From Cyprinodon diabolis (Eukaryota; Chordata; Actinopteri; Cyprinodontiformes; Cyprinodontidae), in the NCBI GenBank assembly GCA_030533445.1, contig JARPUW010000290.1:62001-126000 (forward strand): a stretch of DNA of 64,000 nt. The letters run 5' to 3'. The notes under the pieces were generated by a model. That model saw only the letters and a program-made list of their open reading frames with translations. It was not told the DNA's origin and ran no database searches. Each line of letters opens with the position of its first letter. Within the stretch, counting starts at the first letter, position 1. This document shows, piece after piece, positions 21,124-34,518 of this stretch. The position numbers and the translations under genes are program-made.

Positions 21124-21324
21124 AATAATACGCGGAATAAATATGTGCAATAGTAGTAGGTGGGCCATGCCTTCGGCATGTGGCCCCCCAATAATACGCG
21201 GAATAAATATGTGCAATAGTAGTAGGTGGGCCATGCCTTCGGCATGTGGCCCCCCAATAATAATACGCGGAATAAATATGTGCAATAGTAGTAGGTGGGC
21301 CATGCCTTCGGCATGTGGCCCCCC
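21124..21324 (+). repeat. AAT-linked hairpin modules in U7, 3 copies
   Basis: Three modules at spacings of 66 and 69 bp; the difference is one AAT unit at the second junction. Confidence 0.93.
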
Positions 21325-21597
21325 AACTAGAAAATTTCTAAAGAAATTTTGAGGGGGGCCACCTACTGCCCGTCTGGGGAACCGGGCCAATACGGCCCTG
21401 GCAAGTGACGTCGGGGCTCCCCAGACCAACTGCTTACGCCTTTGAGGGCTGCTGAGGGAAGGAAAGAGGGCAAGTTCATGGGTAAAGAGAGCTGTGTGCC
21501 ACTTGTGCTGAAATCTGGGAAATAGACGTGCACAGCGTATGATGCACAAGGGTAATATGGGTTGTCCATATTGAAACACAGTGGGTAAAGCCCAGTT

Positions 21598-21807
21598 GGC
21601 GGGCTTCGCCCGCCTGCGAGGAGCCATCTCAGTGAAGAAAAAAATCACCAATGGCGGGCTCTGCCCGCCTTCTAAGAGCCATTGCAGTGATGAAATCACC
21701 AATGGCGGGCTCCGCCCGCCTGCTAAGAGCCATTGCAGTGATGTAATCACCTTTGGCGGGCTCCGCCCGCCTTCTAAGAGCCATTGCAGTGATGAAATCA
21801 CCAATGG
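21598..21807. repeat. GC-hairpin minisatellite in U7, 4 hairpins
   Basis: The first unit has GCCTGCGAGGAGCC, shared only with U13. The 27-bp short unit of other beta monomers is absent. Confidence 0.95.
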
Positions 21808-23644
21808 CAATGAGCAATATGCCAGAATGTATGAGTGTGTATAAGGAAGAGGCTTTTATTCTGTAGAGTCCTTGTAGTCTTATTTTGAAAGTCTATCATG
21901 AATGTGCATCAAAAGATGGGTCACGCCCAGCAGTGATATAGAATCCATTTCCAAATGTTAAATCACTGGTTTTCCATGTTATTAGGTGAATAGTTGCTGT
22001 ATTACAGAGTAAATGGGAGACTTTTATTGTGAAATTTGCTCTGGGGTGTGTTTTGAAAAGGTCACTAGAGTCTAATAAAAACAACCTGGAAGAGTTTGGG
22101 TCATAATGTTGAGCCATTTGCATCAATTAATGCATTACTATAATCTAGAGGCTTTTATTTTGTAGGGTCCCTGGAGTCTTATTTTGAAAGTCCAACAGAG
22201 TTGTGTTTATAGAAAATGTTCAGACCCGTCAATGATAGTTGATTACTTTCCAATCGTTAAATCACTCTTTTTCCATGTTATTAGGGCAGTAGATGAAGCG
22301 GAAATGGGAGGCTTTTATTTTGAAATTTGCTATAGGGTGTGTTTTAAACAGTCTCCTAGAGTCTATTCTCTAAAACGGGGTTGAGTTTGGGTCATAATGT
22401 TGAGCCATATAGGGCAATAAATATATGTAAAAAATATAGAGGCTTTTATTTTGTAGGGTCCCTGGAGTCTTATTTTGAAAGTCTATCAGTGCTGAGTGGC
22501 AAGGGAAGTGTCATGGACAGCAGTCATATAGTATCCATTTCCCAATGTTAAATCAGTCCTTTCACCCTCCATTAGATTAATATGTGCTGTTTAAAACAGC
22601 AGAGGTAAAATCTGTTTGAAGCTTGGTAACCTTGACAACGCTTAACGAGCCTCTCACTGACACAGACAACAGCTGCACTCACTATTGGTTTCTTCTTCCC
22701 AGGCTTTTTTGTATGGGAAGAACGGCACCGAACAAACGACTACTGATCAAAAACCGTATGAGTTATTCAAAAAACATTTTCACCATGAGCATCAGCAATC
22801 CTTCGACTCCAACTATACCAACTTTGGTGTATGTGTGTCATTCAGAAAAATATTTATGACGAGTGAAAACACATAGTCTGATTCGTTTCTCTCCCATCTT
22901 CAGCTCAAAAAGAATAGAGAAAGGCTGAAACTCTCATCGACTTTAGGTTGGTCTGGAGGGTTTTTAAGGAAAAGTATTAATCCTACCGTAATTCCGAAGA
23001 CATTGTGTGAGTCCAGAGGTTTCAGTCTACAAACTGACCAAAAATGGTGACTGTAGCTCCAAATATGTGGCCGTGAGGGCGAGAATAAGATGTTTGATCT
23101 GAAAAAAATGGCCGCCTCACACTAAGATTTCAGCAGCTGCACTCTAGCAGGCTGCTGCAGAAGCTAACTGTCAGCTAGCTTCCAGGTGCTTACCCTCCGA
23201 ACAAACGACTGCTGAGCAAAAACCGTAAAAGATATCTGAAAAATTCTTTCAGTGAAAGCAACATCTATCCTTTGTCTCAGACTGGGGTAACCTTCATGTC
23301 TGTAGGTCTTTCACAACCCAAAACGAAGCACAAACAAAATGGTTGGCCCACCTGCTCCTCCCTTTCTTTTAACTGCAGGACCTCACTCTCACTCACCTTT
23401 TAGCTGCTAAAGCACCCCTCCGAACAAACGACTGCTGAGTAAAAACCGTAAAAGGTATCTGAAAAATTCTTTTTATCTAAGCGACAGCTATATCTTGTCT
23501 TCAATTGGAGTAACTTTCATGGCTGTAGATCATCTACAAACTGAATGGGAAGAGAAAGAAAAAGAAAAAACGTTTCATCACACCTAAGCTTCTAATTGAG
23601 CTAGCTGCAGCAGGTCAATGTCACTCAGCTTTCAGGTGCTTAAA

Positions 23645-26600
23645 ATGTCCTCCGAACAAACGACTGCTGAGCAAAAACCGTATGAGTTATTCAAAAAATT
23701 TTTTCACCGTGAGCGTCAGTCATCCTTCGACTCCAACTATGCCAACTTTGGTGTATGTGTGTCATTCAGAAAAATATTTATGACGAGTTTAAAACACATA
23801 GTCTGATTCGTTTTTCTCCCCTCTTCTGCTCCAAAACCAATGAAAAACGGCTCTGATTTTCATCGACTTTAGGTCGGTCTGGAGGGTTTTTAAGGAAAAG
23901 TATTAATCCTACCGTAATTCCGAAGATATTGTGTGGGTCCAGAGATTTCAGTCTACAAACTGACCAAAAATGGTGACTCTAGCTATAAATATGTGGCCGT
24001 GAGGGCGAGTTTAAAATGTTTTTTTGTGTTTAAAAAACGCCTGCCTCACACTCTAGCTTTTCAGTTGCTCCACTCTAGCAGGCTGGATTTTGCTAAAACT
24101 TTGTGGCGCTTGAGGTCTGATTATACAAAAACCGTAGCAGTTATCAACATACCGTCTTCAGTTTTAAATAGACGAAGGATTTATCTACAAACTGAGCTTC
24201 AAACTGTTTTTCTAGGTGAATGTATGCCGACACAGTGAAGTGCTGTTTTTTATGCTTTTTTTTTCCTCTCCCCATTCATTTCCTATGGGATTTTTTTGCG
24301 ACGTTTTCGCTAATAATTCGCAAACCTTCGGACTAATGAGAAAGTTTTATACAAGCACACATCACCCCATTGGTCCCGACGCGTGTGCCAACTTTGGGCC
24401 CGATCCGCCAAACCGTGCGGGACTAGTTACGCGCCGAAGTTTTGGGTATACGGGAGAATTATAATAACTAGAAAATTTCTAAAGAAATTTTGAGGGGGGC
24501 CACCTACTGCCCGTCTGGGGAACAGGGCCAATACGGCCCTGGCAAGTGATGTCGGGGCTCCCCAGACCAACTGCTTACGCCTTTGAGGGCTGCTGAGGGA
24601 AGGAAAGAGGGCTAGGTCATGGGCAAAGAGAGCTGTGTGCCACTTGTGCTGAAATCTGGGAAATAGACGTGCACAGCGTATGATGCAAAAGGGTAATATG
24701 GGTTGTCCATATTGAACCGCAGTGGGTAAAGCTCAGTTGGTGGGCTCCGCCCGCCTGCTAGGAGCCCTTGCAGCGATGAAAAAAATCACCAATGGCGGGC
24801 TCTGCCCGCCTGCTAAGAGCCATTGCAGTGATGAAATCACCAATGGCAATGAGCAATATGCCAGAATGTATGAGTGTGTATAAGGAAGAGGCTTTTATTC
24901 TGTAGAGTCCCTGGAGTCTTATTTTGAAAGTCTATCATGGAAGTGCATCTAAAGATGGGTCATGCCCAGCAGTTATATAGAATCAATTTCCAAATGTTAA
25001 ATCACTGGTTTTCCATGTTATTAGGTGAATAGTTGCTGTATTACAGAGTAAATGGGAGACTTTTATTGTGAAATTTGCTCTGGGTGTGTTTTGAAAAGGT
25101 CACTAGAGTCTAATAAAAACAACCTGGAAGAGTTTGGGTCATAATGTTGAGCCATTTGCATCAATTAATGCATTAGTATAATCTAGAGGCTTTTATTTTG
25201 TAGGGTCGCTGGAGTCTTATTTTGAAAGTCCAACAGAGTTGTGTTTATAGAAAATGTTCAGACCCGTCAATGATAGTTGATTACTTTCCAATCGTTAAAT
25301 CACTGTTTTTCCATGTTATTAGGGCAGTAGATGAAGCGGAAATGGGAGGCTTTTATTTTGAAATTTGCTATAGGGTGTGTTTTAAACAGTCTCCTAGAGT
25401 CTATTCTCTAAAACGGGGTTGAGTTTGGGTCATAATATTGAGCCATATAGGGCAATAAATATATGTAAAAAATATAGAGGCTTTTATTTTGTAGGGTCCC
25501 TGGAGTCTTATTTTGAAAGTCTATCAGTGCTGAGTGGCAAGGGAAGTGTCCTGGACAGCAGTCATATAGTATCCATTTCCCAATGTTAAATCAGTCCTTT
25601 CACCCTCCATTAGATTAATATGTGCTGTTTAAAACAGCAGAGGTAAAATCTGTTTGAAGCTTGGTAACCTTGACAACGCTTAACGAGCCTCTCACTGACA
25701 CAGACAACAGCTGCACTCACTATTGGTTTCTTCTTCCCAGGCTTTTTTGTATGGGAAGAACGGCAACGAAAACAAACGACTACTGATCAAAAACCGTATG
25801 AGTTATTCAAAAAACATTTTCACCATGAGCATCAGCAATCCTTCGACTCCAAGTATACCAACTTTGGTGTATGTGTGTCATTCAGAACAATATTTATGAC
25901 GACTTGAAAACACATAGTCTGATTCGTTTCTCTTCCATCTTCAGCTCAAAAAGAATGGAGAAAGGCTGAAACTCATCGACTTTAGGTTGGTCTGGAGGGT
26001 TTTTAAGGAAAAGTATTAATCCTACCGTAATTCCGAAGACATTGTGTGAGTCCAGAGGTTTCAGTCTACAAACTGACCAAAAATGGTGACTGTAGCTCCA
26101 AATATGTGGCCGTGAGGGCGAGAATAAGATGTTTGATCTTAAAAAAATGGCCGCCTCACACTAAGATTTCAGCAGCTGCACTCTAGCAGGCTGCTGCAGA
26201 AGCTAACTGTCAGCTAGCTTCCAGGTGCTTACCCTCCGAACAAACGACTGCTGAGCAAAAACCGTAAAAGATATCTGAAAAATTCTTTCAGTGAAAGCAA
26301 CATCTATCCTTTGTCTCAGACTGGGGTAACCTTCATGTCTGTAGGTCTTTCACAACCCAAAACGAAGCACAAACAAAATGGTTGGCCCACCTGCTCCTCC
26401 CTTTGTTTGAACTGCAGGACCTCACTCTCACTCACCTTTTAGCTGCTAAAGCACCCCTCCGAACAAACGACTGCTGAGTAAAAACCGTAAAAGGTGTCTG
26501 AAAAATTCTTTTTATCTAAGCGACAGCTATATCTTGTCTTCAATTGGAGTAACTTTCATGGCTGTAGGTCATCTACAAACTGAATGGGAAGAGAAAGAAA

Positions 26601-26683
26601 AAGAAAAAACGTTTCATCACACCTAAGCTTCTAATTGAGCTAGCTGCAGCAGGTCACTGTCACTCAGCTTTCAGGTGCTTAAA
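23645..26683 (+). repeat. Monomer U8 (alpha type), short
   Basis: A 3039-bp monomer with no hairpin module and only two minisatellite hairpins, the fewest seen. Blocks M, C and A1 are alpha type. It shares GTGTCCTGGACAGC, AATCACTGTTTTTCC and TCTCTTCCATCTTC with U14 only, at an offset of 19,229 bp. In block T it differs from U14 (GTATGCCG against GTATGGCG; AACCGTGCGG against AACCATGCGG). Confidence 0.96.
24739..24846. repeat. GC-hairpin minisatellite in U8, 2 hairpins
   Basis: The shortest form together with U14: two hairpins 55 bp apart. Confidence 0.95.
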
Positions 26684-27507
26684 ATGTCCTCCGAACAAAC
26701 GACTGCTGAGCAAAAACCGTATGAGTTATTCAAAAAAATTTTTCACCGTGAGCGTCAGTCATCCTTCGACTCCAACTATGCCAACTTTGGTGTATGTGTG
26801 TCATTCAGAAAAATATTTATGACGAGTTTAAAACACATAGTCTGATTCGTTTTTCTCCCCTCTTCTGCTCCAAAACCAATGAAAAACGGCTCTGATTTTC
26901 ATCGACTTTAGGTCGGTCTGGAGGGTTTTTAAGGAAAAGTATTAATCCTACCGTAATTCCGAAGATATTGTGTGGGTCCAGAGATTTCAGTCTACAAACT
27001 GACCAAAAATGGTGACTCTAGCTATAAATATGTGGCCGTGAGGGCGAGTTTAAAATGTTTTTTTGTGTTTAAAAAACGCCTGCCTCACACTCTAGCTTTT
27101 CAGTTGCTCCACTCTAGCAGGCTGGATTTTGCTAAAACTTTGTGGCGCTTGAGGTCTGATTATACAAAAACCGTAGCAGTTATCAACATACCGTCTTCAG
27201 TTTTAAATAGACGAAGGATTTATCTACAAACTGAGCTTCAAACTGTTTTTCTAGGTGAATGTATGCCGACACAGTGAAGTGCTGTTTTTTATGCTTTTTT
27301 TTTCCTCTCCCCATTCATTTCCTATGGGATTTTTTTGCGACGTTTTCGCTAATAATTCGCAAACCTTCGGACTAATGAGAAAGTTTTATACAAGCACACA
27401 TCACCCCATTGGTCCCGACGCGTGTGCCAACTTTGGGCCCGATCCGCCAAACCGTGCGGGACTAGTTACGCGCCGAAGTTTTGGGTATACGGGAGAATTA
27501 TAATAAT

Positions 27508-27573
27508 AATAATACGCGGAATAAATATGTGCAATAGTAGTAGGTGGGCCATGCCTTCGGCATGTGGCCCCCC
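27508..27573 (+). repeat. AAT-linked hairpin module in U9, 1 copy
   Basis: One 66-bp module, as in U2. Confidence 0.93.
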
Positions 27574-27846
27574 AACTAGAAAATTTCTAAAGAAATTTTG
27601 AGGGGGGCCACCTACTGCCCGTCTGGGGAACCGGGCCAATACGGCCCTGGCAAGTGACGTCGGGGCTCCCCAGACCAACTGCTTACGCCTTTGAGGGCTG
27701 CTGAGGGAAGGAAAGAGGGCAAGTTCATGGGCAAAGAGAGCTGTGTGCCACTTGTGCTGAAATCTGGGAAATAGACGTGCACAGAGTATGATGCACAAGG
27801 GTAATATGGGTTGTCCATATTGAAACACAGTGGGTAAAGCCCAGTT

Positions 27847-28083
27847 GGCGGGCTTCGCCCGCCTGCTAGGAGCCATCTCAGTGAAGAAAAAAATCACCAA
27901 TGGCGGGCTCTGCCCGCCTTCTAAGAGCCATTGCAGTGATGAAATCACCAATGGCGGGCTCCGCCCGCCTGCTAAGAGCCATTGCAGTGATGTAATCACC
28001 TTTGGCGGGCTCCGCCCGCCTGTTACCATTGGCGGGCTCCGCCCGCCTTCTAAGAGCCATTGCAGTGATGAAATCACCAATGG
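27847..28083. repeat. GC-hairpin minisatellite in U9, 5 hairpins
   Basis: The standard beta arrangement with spacings of 55, 51, 51 and 27 bp. Confidence 0.95.
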
Positions 28084-29921
28084 CAATGAGCAATATGCCA
28101 GAATGTATGAGTGTGTATAAGGAAGAGGCTTTTATTCTGTAGAGTCCTTGTAGTCTTATTTTGAAAGTCTATCATGAATGTGCATCAAAAGATGGGTCAC
28201 GCCCAGCAGTGATATAGAATCCATTTCCAAATGTTAAATCACTGGTTTTCCATGTTATTAGGTGAATAGTTGCTGTATTACAGAGTAAATGGGAGACTTT
28301 TATTGTGAAATTTGCTCTGGGGTGTGTTTTGAAAAGGTCACTAGAGTCTAATAAAAACAACCTGGAAGAGTTTGGGTCATAATGTTGAGCCATTTGCATC
28401 AATTAATGCATTACTATAATCTAGAGGCTTTTATTTTGTAGGGTCCCTGGAGTCTTATTTTGAAAGTCCAACAGAGTTGTGTTTATAGAAAATGTTCAGA
28501 CCCGTCAATGATAGTTGATTACTTTCCAATCGTTAAATCACTCTTTTTCCATGTTATTAGGGCAGTAGATGAAGCGGAAATGGGAGGCTTTTATTTTGAA
28601 ATTTGCTATAGGGTGTGTTTTAAACAGTCTCCTAGAGTCTATTCTCTAAAACGGGGTTGAGTTTGGGTCATAATGTTGAGCCATATAGAGCAATAAATAT
28701 ATGTAAAAAATATAGAGGCTTTTATTTTGTAGGGTCCCTGGAGTCTTATTTTGAAAGTCTATCAGTGATGAGTGGCAAGGGAAGTGTCATGTACAGCAGT
28801 CATATAGTATCCATTTCCCAATGTTAAATCAGTCCTTTCACCCTCCATTAGATTAATATGTGCTGTTTAAAACAGCAGAGGTAAAATCTGTTTGAAGCTT
28901 GGTAACCTTGACAACGCTTAACGAGCCTCTCACTGACACAGACAACAGCTGCACTCACTATTGGTTTCTTCTTCCCAGGCTTTTTTGTATGGGAAGAACG
29001 GCACCGAACAAACGACTACTGATCAAAAACCGTATGAGTTATTCAAAAAACATTTTCACCATGAGCATCAGCAATCCTTCGACTCCAACTATACCAACTT
29101 TGGTGTATGTGTGTCATTCAGAAAAATATTTATGACGAGTTGAAAACACATAGTCTGATTCGTTTCTCTCCCATCTTCAGCTCAAAAAGAATAGAGAAAG
29201 GCTGAAACTCTCATCGACTTTAGGTTGGTCTGGAGGGTTTTTAAGGAAAAGTATTAATCCTACCGTAATTCCGAAGACATTGTGTGAGTCCAGAGGTTTC
29301 AGTCTACAAACTGACCAAAAATGGTGACTGTAGCTCCAAATATGTGGCCGTGAGGGCGAGAATAAGATGTTTGATCTTAAAAAAATGGCCGCCTCACACT
29401 AAGATTTCAGCAGCTGCACTCTAGCAGGCTGCTGCAGAAGCTAACTGTCAGCTAGCTTCCAGGTGCTTACCCTCCGAACAAACGACTGCTGAGCAAAAAC
29501 CGTAAAAGATATCTGAAAAATTCTTTCAGTGAAAGCAACATCTATCCTTTGTCTCAGACTGGGGTAACCTTCATGTCTGTAGGTCTTTCACAACCCAAAA
29601 CGAAGCACAAACAAAATGGTTGGCCCACCTGCTCCTCCCTTTGTTTGAACTGCAGGACCTCACTCTCACTCACCTTTTAGCTGCTAAAGCACCCCTCCGA
29701 ACAAACGACTGCTGAGTAAAAACCGTAAAAGGTATCTGAAAAATTCTTTTTATCTAAGCGACAGCTATATCTTGTCTTCAATTGGAGTAACTTTCATGGC
29801 TGTAGATCATCTACAAACTGAATGGGAAGAGAAAGAAAAAGAAAAAACGTTTCATCACACCTAAGCTTCTAATTGAGCTAGCTGCAGCAGGTCACTGTCA
29901 CTCAGCTTTCAGCTGCTTAAA

Positions 29922-32900
29922 ATGTCCTCCGAACAAACGACTGCTGAGCAAAAACCGTATGAGTTATTCAAAAAATTTTTTCACCGTGAGCGTCAGTCAT
30001 CCTTCGACTCCAACTATGCCAACTTTGGTGTATGTGTGTCATTCAGAAAAATATTTATGACGAGTTTAAAACACATAGTCTGATTCGTTTTTTCTCCCCT
30101 CTTCTGCTCCAAAACCAATGAAAAACGGCTCTGATTTTCATCGACTTTAGGTCGGTCTGGAGGGTTTTTAAGGAAAAGTATTAATCCTACCGTAATTCCG
30201 AAGATATTGTGTGGGTCCAGAGATTTCAGTCTACAAACTGACCAAAAATGGTGACTCTAGCTATAAATATGTGGCCGTGAGGGCGAGTTTAAAATGTTTT
30301 TTTGTGTTTAAAAAACGCCTGCCTCACACTCTAGCTTTTCAGTTGCTCCACTCTAGCAGGCTGGATTTTGCTAAAACTTTGTGGCGCTTGAGGTCTGATT
30401 ATACAAAAACCGTAGCAGTTATCAACATACCGTCTTCAGTTTTAAATAGACGAAGGATTTATCTACAAACTGAGCTTCAAACTGTTTTTCTAGGTGAATG
30501 TATGCCGACACAGTGAAGTGCTGTTTTTAATGCTTTTTTTTTCCTCTCCCCATTCATTTCCTATGGGATTTTTTTGCGACGTTTTCGCTAATAATTCGCA
30601 AACCTTCGGACTAATGAGAAAGTTTTATACAAGCACACATCACCCCATTGGTCCCAACGCGTGTGCCAACTTTGGGCCCGATCCGCCAAACCGTGCGGGA
30701 CTAGTTACGTGCCGAAGTTTTGGGTATACGGGAGAATTATAATAACTAGAAAATTTCTAAAGAAATTTTGAGGGGGGCCACCTACTGCCCGTCTGGGGAA
30801 CAGGGCCAATACGGCCCTGGCAAGTGATGTCGGGGCTCCCCAGACCAACTGCTTACGCCTTTGAGGGCTGCTGAGGGAAGGAAAGAGGGCTAGGTCATGG
30901 GCAAAGAGAGCTGTGTGCCACTTGTGCTGAAATCTGGGAAATAGACGTGCACAGCGTATGATGCAAAAGGGTAATATGGGTTGTCCATATTGAACCGCAG
31001 TGGGTAAAGCTCAGTTGGTGGGCTCTGCCCGCCTGCTAGGAGCCCTTGCAGCGATGAAAAAAATCACCAATGGCGGGCTCTGCCCGCCTGCTAAGAGCCA
31101 TTGCAGTGATGAAATCACCAATGGCGGGCTCCGCCCGCCTTCTAAGAGCCATTGCAGTGATGAAATCACCAATGGCGGGCTCCGCCCGCCTTCTAAGAGC
31201 CATTGCAGTGATGAAATTACAAATGGCAATGAGCAATATGCCAGAATGTATGAGTGTGTATAAGGAAGAGGCTTTTATTCTGTAGAGTCCCTGGAGTCTT
31301 ATTTTGAAAGTCTATCATGGAAGTGCATCTAAAGATGGGTCATGCCCAGCAGTTATATAGAATCAATTTCCAAATGTTAAATCACTGGTTTTCCATGTTA
31401 TTAGGTGAATAGTTGCTGTATTACAGAGTAAATGGGAGACTTTTATTGTGAAATTTGCTCTGGGTGTGTTTTGAAAAGGTCACTAGAGTCTAATAAAAAC
31501 AACCTGGAAGAGTTTGGGTCATAATGTTGAGCCATTTGCATCAATTAATGCATTAGTATAATCTAGAGGCTTTTATTTTGTAGGGTCGCTGGAGTCTTAT
31601 TTTGAAAGTCCAACAGAGTTGTGTTTATAGAAAATGTTCAGACCCGTCAATGATAGTTGATTACTTTCCAATCGTTAAATCACTCTTTTTCCATGTTATT
31701 AGGGCAGTAGATGAAGCGGAAATGGGAGGCTTTTATTTTGAAATTTGCTATAGGGTGTGTTTTAAACAGTCTCCTAGAGTCTATTCTCTAAAACGGGGTT
31801 GAGTTTGGGTCATAATATTGAGCCATATAGGGCAATAAATATATGTAAAAAATATAGAGGCTTTTATTTTGTAGGGTCCCTGGAGTCTTATTTTGAAAGT
31901 CTATCAGTGCTGAGTGGCAAGGGAAGTGTCATGGACAGCAGTCATATAGTATCCATTTCCCAATGTTAAATCAGTCCTTTCACCCTCCATTAGATTAATA
32001 TGTGCTGTTTAAAACAGCAGAGGTAAAATCTGTTTGAAGCTTGGTAACCTTGACAACGCTTAACGAGCCTCTCACTGACACAGACAACAGCTGCACTCAC
32101 TATTGGTTTCTTCTTCCCAGGCTTTTTTGTATGGGAAGAACGGCAACGAAAACAAACGACTACTGATCAAAAACCGTATGAGTTATTCAAAAAACATTTT
32201 CACCATGAGCATCAGCAATCCTTCGACTCCAAGTATACCAACTTTGGTGTATGTGTGTCATTCAGAACAATATTTATGACGACTTGAAAACACATAGTCT
32301 GATTCGTTTCTCTCCCATCTTCAGCTCAAAAAGAATGGAGAAAGGCTGAAACTCATCGACTTTAGGTTGGTCTGGAGGGTTTTTAAGGAAAAGTATTAAT
32401 CCTACCGTAATTCCGAAGACATTGTGTGAGTCCAGAGGTTTCAGTCTACAAACTGACCAAAAATGGTGACTGTAGCTCCAAATATGTGGCCGTGAGGGCG
32501 AGAATAAGATGTTTGATCTTAAAAAAATGGCCGCCTCACACTAAGATTTCAGCAGCTGCACTCTAGCAGGCTGCTGCAGAAGCTAACTGTCAGCTAGCTT
32601 CCAGGTGCTTACCCTCCGAACAAACGACTGCTGAGCAAAAACCGTAAAAGATATCTGAAAAATTCTTTCAGTGAAAGCAACATCTATCCTTTGTCTCAGA
32701 CTGGGGTAACCTTCATGTCTGTAGGTCTTTCACAACCCAAAACGAAGCACAAACAAAATGGTTGGCCCACCTGCTCCTCCCTTTGTTTGAACTGCAGGAC
32801 CTCACTCTCACTCACCTTTTAGCTGCTAAAGCACCCCTCCGAACAAACGACTGCTGAGTAAAAACCGTAAAAGGTGTCTGAAAAATTCTTTTTATCTAAG

Positions 32901-33063
32901 CGACAGCTATATCTTGTCTTCAATTGGAGTAACTTTCATGGCTGTAGGTCATCTACAAACTGAATGGGAAGAGAAAGAAAAAGAAAAAACGTTTCATCAC
33001 ACCTAAGCTTCTAATTGAGCTAGCTGCAGCAGGTCACTGTCACTCAGCTTTCAGGTGCTTAAA
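29922..33063 (+). repeat. Monomer U10 (alpha type)
   Basis: A 3142-bp monomer with no hairpin module and four minisatellite hairpins. A2 has one extra T (TTCGTTTTTTCTCCCC). Block T matches U4 (TGTTTTTAATGC, CCCAACGCG), while everything from the minisatellite rightwards matches U1 at a constant offset of 29,126 bp. U10 thus looks like a U4-like left part joined to a U1-like right part. Confidence 0.96.
31017..31226. repeat. GC-hairpin minisatellite in U10, 4 hairpins
   Basis: Alpha arrangement as in U1, except that the first loop is GGGCTCTGCCC. Confidence 0.95.
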
Positions 33064-33887
33064 ATGTCCTCCGAACAAACGACTGCTGAGCAAAAACCGT
33101 ATGAGTTATTCAAAAAATTTTTTCAGCGTGAGCGTCAGACATCCTTCGACTCCAACTATGCCAACTTTGGTGTATGTGTGTCATTCAGAAAAATATTTAT
33201 GACGAGTTTAAAACACATAGTCGGATTCGTTTTTCTCCCCTCTTCTGCTCCAAAACCAATGAAAAACGGCTCTGATTTTCATCGACTTTAGGTCGGTCTG
33301 GAGGGTTTTTAAGGAAAAGTATTAATCCTACCGTAATTCCGAAGATATTGTGTGGGTCCAGAGATTTCAGTCTACAAACTGACCAAAAATGGTGACTCTA
33401 GCTATAAATATGTGGCCGTGAGGGCGAGTTTAAAATGTTTTTTTGTGTTTAAAAAACGCCTGCCTCACACTCTAGCTTTTCAGTTGCTCCACTCTAGCAG
33501 GCTGGATTTTGCTAAAACTTTGTGGCGCTTGAGGTCTGATTATACAAAAACCGTAGCAGTTATCAACATACCGTCTTCAGTTTTAAATAGACGAAGGATT
33601 TATCTACAAACTGAGCTTCAAACTGTTTTTCTAGGTGAATGTATGCCGACACAGTGAAGTGCTGTTTTTTATGCTTTTTTTTTCCTCTCCCCATTCATTT
33701 CCTATGGGATTTTTTTGCGACGTTTTCGCTAATAATTCGCAAACCTTCGGACTAATGAGAAAGTTTTATACAAGCACACATCACCCCATTGGTCCCGACG
33801 CGTGTGCCAACTTTGGGCCCGATCCGCCAAACCGTGCGGGACTAGTTACGCGCCGAAGTTTTGGGTATACGGGAGAATTATAATAAT

Positions 33888-34025
33888 AATAATACGCGGA
33901 ATAAATATGTGCAATAGTAGTAGGTGGGCCATGCCTTCGGCATGTGGCCCCCCAATAATAATAATACGCGGAATAAATATGTGCAATAGTAGTAGGTGGG
34001 CCATGCCTTCGGCATGTGGCCCCCC
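33888..34025 (+). repeat. AAT-linked hairpin modules in U11, 2 copies
   Basis: Two modules 72 bp apart (four AAT units at the junction). An extra AAT follows the second (CCCCCCAATAACTAG), as if a third module had been lost or not yet gained. Confidence 0.93.
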
Positions 34026-34301
34026 AATAACTAGAAAATTTCTAAAGAAATTTTGAGGGGGGCCACCTACTGCCCGTCTGGGGAACCGGGCCAATACGGC
34101 CCTGGCAAGTGACGTCGGGGCTCCCCAGACCAACTGCTTACGCCTTTGAGGGCTGCTGAGGGAAGGAAAGAGGGCAAGTTCATGGGCAAAGAGAGCTGTG
34201 TGCCACTTGTGCTGAAATCTGGGAAATAGACGTGCACAGAGTATGATGCACAAGGGTAATATGGGTTGTCCATATTGAAACACAGTGGGTAAAGCCCAGT
34301 T

Positions 34302-34518
34302 GGCGGGCTTCGCCCGCCTGCTAGGAGCCATCTCAGTGAAGAAAAAAATCACCAATGGCGGGCTCTGCCCGCCTTCTAAGAGCCATTGCAGTGATGAAAT
34401 CACCTGCTAAGAGCCATTGCAGTGATGTAATCACCTTTGGCGGGCTCCGCCCGCCTGTTACCATTGGCGGGCTCCGCCCGCCTTCTAAGAGCCATTGCAG
34501 TGATGAAATCACCAATGG
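34302..34518. repeat. GC-hairpin minisatellite in U11, 4 hairpins with one excised
   Basis: The second and third hairpins are 82 bp apart instead of 102 (two 51-bp units) because 20 bp holding one full hairpin are missing: AAATCACC runs directly into TGCTAAGAGCC near 34,404. Confidence 0.95.

Larger units (their letters stand above)
20297..23644 (+). repeat. Monomer U7 (beta type), three hairpin modules
   Basis: A 3348-bp monomer with three hairpin modules and four minisatellite hairpins. It shares TTCATGGGTAAAGAG and CCTGCGAGGAGCC with U13 only, at an offset of 19,228 bp. Downstream of about 22,860 it departs from U13: GACGAGTGAAAAC lacks one T, then GATCTGAAAAAAATGG and CTTTCTTTTAACTGC appear. 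Confidence 0.96.
26684..29921 (+). repeat. Monomer U9 (beta type)
   Basis: A 3238-bp monomer with one hairpin module and five minisatellite hairpins (spacing 55, 51, 51, 27). CACAGAGTATGATGC in block M and GTCATGTACAGC in C3 are shared with U11, U12 and U16, marking a subfamily. CAGTGATGAGTGG in C3 is a private change. Confidence 0.96.

Noticed and set aside
21079..21810. Minus-strand open frame of 243 codons (also 40307-41038), with shorter versions in other monomers.
   Set aside because: It is made of the reverse complement of the minisatellite, block M and the AAT hairpin modules. Its length follows repeat copy number, and no domain is recognisable. Low-complexity isoleucine runs come from (AAT)n.
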